NCBI GenBank assembly: GCA_905212395.1
Contig: CAJMEI010000025.1
Location: 1-9,996 of the forward strand
Direction: 5' to 3'
DNA: 9,996 nt
DNA from: an uncultured Christensenella sp.
GTDB lineage: Bacteria; Bacillota; Clostridia; Christensenellales; Borkfalkiaceae
In this document: one piece after another, positions 1-7,130 of the stretch
How positions within the stretch are numbered: position 1 is the stretch's first letter
How the letters are laid out: each line of letters begins with the position of its first letter
Made by a program: the position numbers and the translations under genes
Notes under the pieces: model-generated
The model's database searches: none
Seen by the model: the letters and a program-made list of their open reading frames with translations, nothing else
Told to the model about the DNA's origin: nothing

Positions 1-634
1 CAGTGTTTATATAAGTTTTTAAATTACAACCAAACATTTTATTAAAAAGATGAGAAAAATAATATTTACTGTATCCGAATTTATCTGCTAAATTACTTAA
101 CGTTATTTTTTCGGAATAGTTTTCGTTTATATATTTAATTACACTTTCTATAAGTTCATTTGTTTTTGAAGAAAATTCATTTGTTTCATAGTTTTTTTGA
201 ATAATCCCAAAAATAGAGCTAATTTGCCCTAGTTGTAAAAGAACGTTGTCAAATTTTTCAATGTTATTGATGATGCAAAGAATCTCTTTATTTATTGTTT
301 TATTAGTTAAAAAAGAGTATTTTTCAAAATCAATTAGGTCTGAAAAAAATTTGTAGTACTTTTCGGGAATTATAAGCGTTGTAAACGCATTTTCTTCCAG
401 CGGTTTCAGATAGTGTGAAACGCCTGGCGCAATAAATGCAATATCGCCTTTTTCTAAACTGCAACTCTTATTTCCTATGCCTGCAATAGCCTTTCCGTTT
501 GTTAAACATATTATTTCTAAACTTTTATGGAAATGCATAAATACAAGTTGGTTTTCCATTTTTAAAAACTTTAACTTGTTTTCGATATCTAAAATACTTT
601 CATAAAACGCATTTTCGCAATTTTTTCCATTCAT
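1..634 (-). CDS. AraC-family transcriptional regulator, C-terminus cut by window edge
   Basis: Reading the minus strand from the ATG at 634 gives 211 codons without a stop, running off the window at base 1. Residues about 25-110 look like the AraC N-terminal cupin sensor domain: a MHFHKSLEII segment, like the HxHxxxEI motif of sugar-sensing AraC proteins, and a later IAPGVSHYLKP segment. Residues about 165-211 hold the first helix-turn-helix of the AraC DNA-binding domain (YINENYSEKITLSNLADKFG, then YSKYYFSHLFNKMFG). The second HTH lies outside the window. The start is supported by AAAGGA about 12 bases upstream. The gene is divergent from the lipoprotein-GH89 operon, so I infer that it senses a glycan-derived ligand and controls that operon. 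Family assignment is firm; ligand and target are inference. Confidence 0.9.
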   Translation of the reverse strand, partial: MNGKNCENAFYESILDIENKLKFLKMENQLVFMHFHKSLEIICLTNGKAIAGIGNKSCSLEKGDIAFIAPGVSHYLKPLEENAFTTLIIPEKYYKFFSDLIDFEKYSFLTNKTINKEILCIINNIEKFDNVLLQLGQISSIFGIIQKNYETNEFSSKTNELIESVIKYINENYSEKITLSNLADKFGYSKYYFSHLFNKMFGCNLKTYINT

Positions 635-660
635 TGATAAATTTTTTCCTTTAAAACCAC

Positions 661-694
661 AACTTTATACGTTATTATATAGTATATTAAAGTT
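661..694. promoter_or_regulatory. Possible operator: inverted repeat over the AraC-gene -10 box
   Basis: AACTTTA at 661-667 is mirrored by TAAAGTT at 688-694, centred on about 677, so it straddles the -10 element of the regulator's promoter. An inner TATAC/GTATA pair (666-670, 682-686) has nearly the same centre. This could be a site for autoregulation or for control of the divergent operon. The region is very AT-rich and such matches can arise by chance, so the call is weak. No convincing plus-strand promoter for the operon was found here, as would fit an activator-dependent promoter. Confidence 0.3.
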
Positions 695-702
695 ATTGTC
701 AA
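674..702 (-). promoter_or_regulatory. Sigma-A promoter of the AraC-family gene
   Basis: On the minus strand there is an exact TTGACA (697-702), a 17-base spacer and an exact TATAAT (674-679). Transcription would start near 667, giving a short leader of about 30 bases before the ATG at 634. It is the best promoter match in the window. Confidence 0.85.
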
Positions 703-725
703 TATTTTATTTTAATATGAAAGGT

Positions 726-730
726 GGAGG
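726..730 (+). promoter_or_regulatory. Ribosome binding site that sets the lipoprotein start at 736
   Basis: GGAGG at 726-730 lies five bases before GTG 736. An in-frame GTG at 724 overlaps this site and has no Shine-Dalgarno of its own, so 736 is the better start. It also gives a compact lipoprotein signal peptide beginning M-K-K-L after initiation (GTG AAA AAG TTG reads VKKL). Confidence 0.8.
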
Positions 731-735
731 AAGAA

Positions 736-3234
736 GTGAAAAAGTTGTTTAAAGCAAACTTTTTATTGTTGCTTTTAGTTATTAGTTTAAGCTGTATTAT
801 AAGCTGTAAACATGCCATCGAGAGTAAAAAGGAAATTCAAAACGGACAGCAAACTATCTGCTACGACGATATTTCAATAGTCAGTGAGGAAGCTCCTGTC
901 AGTAAATTTTCGGTGCAGGCGTTGGCTTATGGAAAACTTGCCGACGCAAGTTTTACCACCTGTTTTAAAGAGCAGGGTTACGAAATAACGGTTTTCGTTT
1001 TAGACGAAGTTATTTCGGTAAATGAACAAAACGACTTGTACAGTGACGGTATAGGAGTGTATTTTTCACCGGTTACGATAGAAAGGGAATGGACGGAAAA
1101 TAAAACTATAAAAGTATTTGCTTTTCCTAACGGGGTTGTAAAAACGTATAAAGCAACTTCCGCTTTTGAAATGACGGAATATGTTTCAGGCGTGTCCTTA
1201 GTCGTCAATCGTTGGGTACAATCCGATAAAACAGTGGGTTATAAATCGATTATAACTATTCCTTATGAAGAATTAGGTTGCTCTTACGCTAACGCTAAAA
1301 GGAATTTTAGTGTATGCGTAAGTTTAAATAACACGATATCCTCATTTTTTAAAGCAAATTCTAACGCTTTTTCCTATACGCAATTCGGTGGTGACGTAAA
1401 AAATCAAAACACCTATTTAATAGCAAGTAACGATAACGAGTTGTTGTTGGGGGAAAACCCGTATGCTAATAATTTAAGCCCTAATAAAAATGCTTTCGAC
1501 AATATTAGTACAAAATGGGATTTGTCCGGAGATTATTCGTATGCAACAGCTAATTACGGAGATAGAAGAGTAACGTTAAATTCTTCTAGGGGAACAGCTT
1601 ATTTTAACGAACTATATTTTACACAGGCAAACAGTGTAAATTTATATTGCGGAGCAACGTTTAAACTTAATTCGGTAAACAGCGTTTTCAATGGGGATAG
1701 GTATCCGAAATTTGGGATTTCCGTCGTTGATTCCAGAAAAAACGGAGTGTATTTTTACGTTGACGCTCAAACGGATAATTCTGGTAACGTTGTAGGTAAA
1801 AACGTTGGTTACGTTATATTTAAGGGTGGCATTTTCGATTGGAAAAACGCTCAAACGTACAACGTAAATTTCAGCGCCGATTCCGAAATAGATTTAGCTC
1901 TTTCCAGACAAGCGACGAATATTTTTATGTTGGTAAACGGAGAAAAAGTTTTTGGTATAGGAACGGGCGAGCTGATAAGAAACGAAGTTATAATGCCTGC
2001 TATATTTTCCTTTAATTCAGGTATAACGGTTAAAAATTATTTTATTCGTACCGATTCTCCCGATTTATCAATAGATAATTTATACGGCAATACTCCTGCA
2101 TTTCAAGGGCAAATAAGCGGAGATTGGCAAACTTTTGACAGAAATAACGCTACTATAAATTTGGATAACGGAACGAAAGATTATCAGGCATTTGGAAAAA
2201 GCGATAGTTTAGTTCCTGTTTTCCAAAAAAATACGGGAGCAAAAAAATATCTGGGCGGAGTAATGGGGTATGGCTCGGTAGTCGCTATGAACGACTTTAT
2301 TATGGGTAATTCCAAATTTACTTGTCAAAACGTTGTAAAAGACGGTATGGCTGATGCGGTAACCGTCAGATCGCAAGGAAAAGCGATTACTTACGATTTT
2401 AACGTTTACAATCAAGAAATAATAAATTACGAATTTTATTTAGGTAGTTGGGATGCGGAAGTAAACTTAAAAGTTATAGACGCTTCAGGGACGACGCTTA
2501 TAGAAAAGAATTATGGAACAATTACGGGCGCAACAGCCGGGAAATTCTATTTTAGCGTAACTGCGGACGTGACTACGAAATTAACTTTACAATTAAGCGT
2601 CGTAAACACAACCGATCCAATTTGTTCGGTTTGGTTGCTTGGGGCAACGGCAAGAGGAAACGAATATAACGGTCGGGTAGAAGCAAGCATTGCGGAGATA
2701 GATAGTTCTTCGTTTAATTTAGACCTTAATCAGACAAAGTATAAGAGTTGGCAATTATTTGGAAAAACCGATTCTTTAATTCCTTACGCTTATAAAGAAG
2801 GCGGGGAAAAATATTTCGGTTCTTTAAGCGTGCTAAACGGTACTGCTACAACTAGTTTTCCTGATTTTCTTTATAATAATAGTTCGATTCGATACGGTCA
2901 GAATACTATTAACGGAAACGTTTGCGGATTAAGAGTAAAAACGAATAGCGATTCTTTGATATACAAAATAAACGCATTCGCAGGAGAGAGTAATAAATTT
3001 ACTATATATTTTGGTTCATATGTTGCTAATCAAACGGTAACAATTATGGACGAAAGCGGAAAAGTATTTAATAGTATTGACTGTGGAAATTTAACGACAA
3101 GGCAAGTAAACGCTTTAACGGTAAATTTATACGGGGAGCAATCGGCTACGCTCATTGTAAAAATTACGATAAAGAATTCTTACGATGTAAACAATCAAAT
3201 ATGGTTTATGGGCAGTACGTGTGAAAACGTATAA
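736..3234 (+). CDS. Large multidomain carbohydrate-binding-type lipoprotein
   Basis: A lipoprotein of 832 residues from GTG 736. The N-terminus has two lysines, a Leu-rich hydrophobic stretch and the lipobox IISC, with Cys at about residue 24, so it should be anchored on the outer face of the membrane. Residues about 56-230 resemble CBM9/DOMON-like sugar-binding domains (strand pattern YEITVFVLDE, then SDGIGVYFSP). Residues about 254-442 are a beta-rich region that resembles a LamG/concanavalin-like domain (weaker call). Residues 472-640 and 659-832 are two diverged copies of one domain I cannot name; both share QxFGKxDSLxP, KYxG and a closing WxxGxT. No catalytic motif was seen. It is the first gene of the operon, 11 bases before the GH89 gene, so I infer that it holds glycan at the cell surface for that enzyme. 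Lipoprotein nature is clear; individual domain names are by eye. Confidence 0.75.
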   Translation: MKKLFKANFLLLLLVISLSCIISCKHAIESKKEIQNGQQTICYDDISIVSEEAPVSKFSVQALAYGKLADASFTTCFKEQGYEITVFVLDEVISVNEQNDLYSDGIGVYFSPVTIEREWTENKTIKVFAFPNGVVKTYKATSAFEMTEYVSGVSLVVNRWVQSDKTVGYKSIITIPYEELGCSYANAKRNFSVCVSLNNTISSFFKANSNAFSYTQFGGDVKNQNTYLIASNDNELLLGENPYANNLSPNKNAFDNISTKWDLSGDYSYATANYGDRRVTLNSSRGTAYFNELYFTQANSVNLYCGATFKLNSVNSVFNGDRYPKFGISVVDSRKNGVYFYVDAQTDNSGNVVGKNVGYVIFKGGIFDWKNAQTYNVNFSADSEIDLALSRQATNIFMLVNGEKVFGIGTGELIRNEVIMPAIFSFNSGITVKNYFIRTDSPDLSIDNLYGNTPAFQGQISGDWQTFDRNNATINLDNGTKDYQAFGKSDSLVPVFQKNTGAKKYLGGVMGYGSVVAMNDFIMGNSKFTCQNVVKDGMADAVTVRSQGKAITYDFNVYNQEIINYEFYLGSWDAEVNLKVIDASGTTLIEKNYGTITGATAGKFYFSVTADVTTKLTLQLSVVNTTDPICSVWLLGATARGNEYNGRVEASIAEIDSSSFNLDLNQTKYKSWQLFGKTDSLIPYAYKEGGEKYFGSLSVLNGTATTSFPDFLYNNSSIRYGQNTINGNVCGLRVKTNSDSLIYKINAFAGESNKFTIYFGSYVANQTVTIMDESGKVFNSIDCGNLTTRQVNALTVNLYGEQSATLIVKITIKNSYDVNNQIWFMGSTCENV
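2149..3231 (+). repeat. Two diverged copies of a ~170-residue C-terminal domain in the lipoprotein
   Basis: Copy 1 spans about 2149-2655 and copy 2 about 2710-3231. Aligned landmarks in order: (I/F)NLD, Q-x-FGK-x-DSL-x-P, KY-x-G, DF near NS, QN, a YxGS or FGS-type strand, D-x-SG, N-x-x-D and finally W-x-x-G-x-T. DNA identity is low, so this is an old duplication. I do not recognise the domain; the predicted fold is all-beta from its alternating polar/hydrophobic pattern. Confidence 0.7.
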
Positions 3235-3238
3235 GGAG
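3233..3238 (+). promoter_or_regulatory. Ribosome binding site that sets the GH89 start at 3246
   Basis: AAGGAG at 3233-3238 overlaps the lipoprotein stop codon (3232-3234) and lies seven bases before ATG 3246. An in-frame TTG at 3240 is too close to the site to be used. The overlap suggests translation of the two genes is coupled. Confidence 0.85.
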
Positions 3239-3245
3239 TTTGGAA

Positions 3246-6200
3246 ATGAAAAATATTAAGAGTCTTATTAAATGTTTTATCGTATTTGCGCTGACGGTGT
3301 TATCAATACTGTCTTTAACATATTCAATTAAAGCAAAGGAGAATAAAGTGCAGGCACAAACTAACATTGCTTTGGGTAAAAAAGTTTCTACGACTTCACC
3401 TAATAACGAAAGTTTTATTACGGACGGCAATTTGGATACATACTGGGAAGGCGAACCTTATCCTGCGTTATTAGAGGTCGATTTAGGAGATTTTTATAAC
3501 GTAACTTCGTTAAAACTGTATTGTTTTGCCGACGGTGGAAGATATTATAACTATAAAATATTTTATAGTGCAAATAAAAGGGATTATGCTCTTTTTGGAC
3601 AAAAAAACGATACGGTTGCGGTTTCTTCTTCCGGGGAAAACTATAATGCTCCAAACGGAAGCGTAGTTGCAAGATATATAAGGGTTGACATAACATACAA
3701 TTCGGCTAACACGGGAGTACACGTCAGGGAAATAGAAGTCTTTGGGACGAAAAATACGACTTACAAAGACGTGATTCCCTCTGTTGACCCGACGGACAAT
3801 CAAAACGTGGCGTACTTAAAACAAGTTAAAAGCAATATGAATTTTATAGATCCGTCTTGCGTAACAAACGGAAGTTTAAATTGTTATTGGAGAGCTAAAT
3901 TCGCTCCTGCTTATCTCGACGTGGATTTAGAGCAAAATTACGATTTAACGGGGATAAAATTGTTGTTTCCAGAAAGAGATAACTGGTATTATTACATAAT
4001 TTACGGAAGTGTTGACGGGGATAATTTTGATAGGTTATATACTAAACACAATACGGACTTACCGTCTGCAAACGGAGATGAAATCTCTGTAAGCGGAACT
4101 TATCGTTTTATAAGAGTTTATTTACAATATAAAAACGAAAGCAATACCGTTTCTTTAAGCGAAATAAAAGTTTACGGATCGGCAACCGGACAAAATCGAG
4201 GATTATTAAGAACGGGTAGCATAGAAAACGTTCTAGACGTAAAAGATTATGCAAATACTGAATTTGCAAACGAAATTACCGAAAATGAAACGATAGAAAA
4301 CGTTTATGGAATAATTGAAAGAACGGTTGGTAAACTATATAAAAAATGGTTTTCTTTTGAGTTGAAACAAGGAGAAAGCGGACTGGATTATTATGAGTTA
4401 AGCGATAAAAACGGTAAAATATTAATAAAAGGAAATAACGGAATCTCCCTCGCAAGCGGAGTGAACTATTATTTTAAACATTATTGCAACGTAAATATTA
4501 CGGAACAAGCAAATCAAACGCTTATGCCTACCGAAATTGTAAAAATTAACGGAACGGTATTTAATCAAACTCCGTACGAAATAAGGTATGCGTTTAACTA
4601 TTGTACAATGGATTATTCCTTTGCATTTTTCACGGAAAAAGATTTCCAAAAGGAGTACGATTACTTAGCTTTAAACGGTGTAAATCTTGCGTTAGATTTA
4701 ACAGGGCAAGAAGCTGTGTGGATTAAGTTTTTAATGAACTTCGGCTATACGTATGACGAAGCAAAGTCATGGCTTTGCGGACCTGCGTATTATGCGTGGC
4801 AGTTTATGGACAATATGGAAATATACGGAGGGTGCGTAACCGACGGTTGGGTTAAGGAAAGATTAGAATCCGCAAGAAGAATGCAACGTTGGAGAACTTC
4901 TTTGGGAATGCAAACTTGTTTGCAAGGTTACGTAGGTATGGTTCCTAACAATTTTAAAAATTATCAACCGAACGTCGATATTTTAGAACAGGGTACTTGG
5001 TGTGGACTTGACAGACCTGATATGATTAGAACGGATACTACCCTATATGACGATTATGCCAGACTTTTTTATCAAGCGCAGGAATGGGCTTTTGGTAAAA
5101 ATTCTAATTATTACGCTTGCGACCCCTTCCACGAAGGAGGTATCAGACCAAACGATTTAGCCGACGATATTATTTCCAGAGAAATAATAAAATCTATTGT
5201 AGAGTATAATTCAAACGGCGTGTGGGTTATACAAGCTTGGCACTCAAATCCTACAAACTTATTGTTAAAGGGATTAGAAGGATATAGAGAAGAACACGCT
5301 TTAATTTTAGATTTATGCGGATTAGAAGCTCCAAAATGGAATAGGACTACTTACGGAGAAGACGGAGAAGGCGGAACGACGCTTGAAAATATAGAATTTA
5401 ACTATACTCCTTGGGTTTGGTGTATGTTAGATAACTACGGTGGAAATCCTTCTATGGACGGAGAGTTGCAAAACATAATTGATCAACTGGAATTAGTAAA
5501 TAAAACCGCCACGAAAATAAAGGGAATAGGAATTATTGCGGAAGCAACGCTGGATAATCCTATAATATACAATTTATGTTTTGATATGGCGTGGGGAACT
5601 TACGAGCTGGAAAGTTGGGAAAAAGATTATATTACCGCCAGATACGGAAGATATTCCGAAAAAGCTTTTGAGGGTTGGAAATTACTAAACGAAACGGTTT
5701 ATAATAAGAATAACGGTTGGTATAGGACTATTCCGTGGGTGCTGACGCATATTCCCGAATGGAAAGGTATTGACGGTATTCCTTACGATATGGCTAAACT
5801 TGAAAAAGCTTTGACCTTACTTTTAGCTGATTACGACGTATTGTGCGGAAGCGAAGGATATAGATATGATATCGTAGAGATAATGCAACATATCGTAAAC
5901 CACTATGCAGTTAATGCTTATAATCAATTATATAGCGCATTCCAAAGCAAAAACAAAACGGATTACTATAACGCAAAAGCAAAATTTATGAACAGTTTTG
6001 AAGTTATGAATAAAGTTTTAGAATGTCGTAGCGAATGGTTGGTAGGAGAGTGGATAGGAAAAGCTGAAGATTGGGCAGAATTACTGCAAAATGATTTTGC
6101 TTACGATTCCCTGGTAGACAATGCAAAAGCGTTAATAACTTCTTGGGCACATCAGTTATCTTTAAGGGCAATTCCGGATTATGCGCAACGCCATTACGAA

Positions 6201-7076
6201 GGTATGCTCATAGATTTATATAAAGCCAGATGGGAAGTATTTTTAAATAAGTTAGAAGCTAATTTAGAAAGTGGTACGGCAATTGTCGGATTAAATTTGG
6301 ACGATTATTACCACGTATATCGTAAATGGGCGTTAAACGATAAACAATATTTGCGTGTACCTAACGAAAGTTACGCCAATATTTATGCGGTAGCTAGTAG
6401 AGTAGTTTCGGAATGTTTTGTTAGTTCGAACGTTCTTAACAAAAATGCTTTAAGCCTGGTTGTAATTCAAGAAGGGTTAAACCATATTAACGCCGTTGAA
6501 GAAAGTTTATATAATCAAGAACAACTTTCTTTTATATACGAAGTTAAAACGTGTCTGAATAACATTACTTTATCTTCTAGCTTAACCGAATACTACGATG
6601 CGGTAAAACTTATTTATGATGCGTATGACGTTATTGCAAATCCTTTAAAAGATACCGCGCAAGAAGGTTCAAGCGAGGGAGGAACGGGTTCGTCCGGAGA
6701 CACAAGTTCGTCAGGTGCAACGAGTTCTGATGCCACAAGTTCCGGAGACACAAGTTCGTCAGGTGCAACGAGTTCCGACGACACAAGTTCCGGAGACACA
6801 AGTTCGTCAGGTGTAACGAGTTCCGATGCCACAAGTTCCGGAGACACAAGTTCATCAGGTGTAACGAGTTCCGATGTCACAAGTTCCGGAGAAGAAACGA
6901 GTAGTTCTTCAACGCAAAATAGTTTGTCAAGTTCTGCTTCTAATGGTTCTCTGAACAGTTTTTCTAAAAATAATAATGGGAAAGGGTGTAAAGCAAGCCT
7001 GTCAAATGGTTCGATATTATCGCTATTAGCCTTAACGGCGATAGTTGCTTTAAAAAGAAAAAATAAAAAAGATTAA
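3246..7076 (+). CDS. Secreted GH89 alpha-N-acetylglucosaminidase with two discoidin-type domains and C-terminal anchor
   Basis: A protein of 1276 residues from ATG 3246. Order: signal peptide (about 1-35); two F5/8 type C (discoidin, CBM32-like) domains (about 40-167 and 185-311), each with a WE/WR-near-start and IRVxxxY-type strand followed by I-x-V-x-G; GH89 N-terminal domain (about 335-435); catalytic barrel (about 446-790) with the family landmarks RYAFNYCT, LALNGVNLALDLTGQEAVW and WCMLDNYGGN; helical GH89 C-terminal domain (about 791-1005). The two expected catalytic acids are present: Glu630 in DPFHEGG (acid/base) and Glu766 in GIGIIAEA (nucleophile), aligned by eye to human NAGLU Glu316 and Glu446. 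The family removes terminal alpha-linked GlcNAc; the C. perfringens member acts on gastric mucin. A helical segment, a Ser/Thr-rich repeat linker and a C-terminal Cys/membrane/KRKNKKD tail follow. Odd points: GMVP where human NAGLU has GHVP, and no LPxTG. Likely host-glycan enzyme; family call is firm, substrate is inferred. Confidence 0.93.
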   Translation: MKNIKSLIKCFIVFALTVLSILSLTYSIKAKENKVQAQTNIALGKKVSTTSPNNESFITDGNLDTYWEGEPYPALLEVDLGDFYNVTSLKLYCFADGGRYYNYKIFYSANKRDYALFGQKNDTVAVSSSGENYNAPNGSVVARYIRVDITYNSANTGVHVREIEVFGTKNTTYKDVIPSVDPTDNQNVAYLKQVKSNMNFIDPSCVTNGSLNCYWRAKFAPAYLDVDLEQNYDLTGIKLLFPERDNWYYYIIYGSVDGDNFDRLYTKHNTDLPSANGDEISVSGTYRFIRVYLQYKNESNTVSLSEIKVYGSATGQNRGLLRTGSIENVLDVKDYANTEFANEITENETIENVYGIIERTVGKLYKKWFSFELKQGESGLDYYELSDKNGKILIKGNNGISLASGVNYYFKHYCNVNITEQANQTLMPTEIVKINGTVFNQTPYEIRYAFNYCTMDYSFAFFTEKDFQKEYDYLALNGVNLALDLTGQEAVWIKFLMNFGYTYDEAKSWLCGPAYYAWQFMDNMEIYGGCVTDGWVKERLESARRMQRWRTSLGMQTCLQGYVGMVPNNFKNYQPNVDILEQGTWCGLDRPDMIRTDTTLYDDYARLFYQAQEWAFGKNSNYYACDPFHEGGIRPNDLADDIISREIIKSIVEYNSNGVWVIQAWHSNPTNLLLKGLEGYREEHALILDLCGLEAPKWNRTTYGEDGEGGTTLENIEFNYTPWVWCMLDNYGGNPSMDGELQNIIDQLELVNKTATKIKGIGIIAEATLDNPIIYNLCFDMAWGTYELESWEKDYITARYGRYSEKAFEGWKLLNETVYNKNNGWYRTIPWVLTHIPEWKGIDGIPYDMAKLEKALTLLLADYDVLCGSEGYRYDIVEIMQHIVNHYAVNAYNQLYSAFQSKNKTDYYNAKAKFMNSFEVMNKVLECRSEWLVGEWIGKAEDWAELLQNDFAYDSLVDNAKALITSWAHQLSLRAIPDYAQRHYEGMLIDLYKARWEVFLNKLEANLESGTAIVGLNLDDYYHVYRKWALNDKQYLRVPNESYANIYAVASRVVSECFVSSNVLNKNALSLVVIQEGLNHINAVEESLYNQEQLSFIYEVKTCLNNITLSSSLTEYYDAVKLIYDAYDVIANPLKDTAQEGSSEGGTGSSGDTSSSGATSSDATSSGDTSSSGATSSDDTSSGDTSSSGVTSSDATSSGDTSSSGVTSSDVTSSGEETSSSSTQNSLSSSASNGSLNSFSKNNNGKGCKASLSNGSILSLLALTAIVALKRKNKKD
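6693..6892 (+). repeat. 48-bp in-frame tandem repeat coding a Ser/Thr/Gly/Asp linker
   Basis: Four units start at 6693, 6741, 6789 and 6837, each exactly 48 bases, followed by an 8-base start of a fifth at 6885. Each codes 16 residues of the type SGDTSSSGATSSDATS. Copies differ by only a few bases, so they arose recently. The unit itself is built from shorter TSS-containing pieces. The linker spaces the enzyme from its anchor; its Ser/Thr content could carry O-glycans. Confidence 0.95.
6978..7073 (+). other. C-terminal sorting/anchor-like signal of the GH89 protein (GCK, membrane segment, basic tail)
   Basis: The last ~33 residues run: small/polar stretch, GKGCK with Cys1248, a Ser/Gly-rich turn, a hydrophobic segment (ILSLLALTAIVAL, about 1257-1270) and KRKNKKD. 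The layout matches tripartite sorting signals, but the usual LPxTG is replaced by a Cys-centred motif. Tails of this shape occur in other uncultured clostridial surface proteins from memory; the processing enzyme is not known to me. Confidence 0.65.
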
Positions 7077-7091
7077 CGTATAGTCTCACTT

Positions 7092-7117
7092 TCCGTCTCC
7101 TTATTTTAGGGGACGGA
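7092..7117 (+). promoter_or_regulatory. Hairpin between GH89 and SIS genes, next to the SIS ribosome binding site
   Basis: TCCGTCTCC (7092-7100) pairs with GGGGACGGA (7109-7117) across an 8-base AT loop, giving nine pairs with one G-U. No T-run follows; instead AAGGAG of the next gene comes four bases later (7121-7126). It is therefore more likely an mRNA-processing/stability element or a translation modulator than a terminator. It may set different levels for secreted and cytoplasmic products of one transcript. Confidence 0.6.
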
Positions 7118-7130
7118 GGAAAGGAGAAAA

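Noticed and set aside
724..726. GTG at 724 as the lipoprotein start
   Set aside because: It overlaps the Shine-Dalgarno that serves GTG 736 and has none of its own.
3240..3242. TTG at 3240 as the GH89 start
   Set aside because: It lies one base after AAGGAG, too close for initiation; ATG 3246 has a normal spacing.
3510..3803. Minus-strand open frames opposite the discoidin domains
   Set aside because: No family resemblance, no ribosome binding site, and the plus-strand frame is clearly coding.
6614..6880. Minus-strand open frame with repeated ELVxPDELVSP residues
   Set aside because: It is the antisense shadow of the 48-bp repeat in the GH89 linker, with no ribosome binding site or family match.
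6693..6892. Possible CRISPR-like array
   Set aside because: The units are contiguous without spacers, are exact multiples of three and code a typical Ser/Thr linker inside a clear gene.
7092..7117. Intrinsic terminator after the GH89 gene
   Set aside because: The stem is good but purine-rich sequence and the next gene's ribosome binding site follow; there is no T-run.
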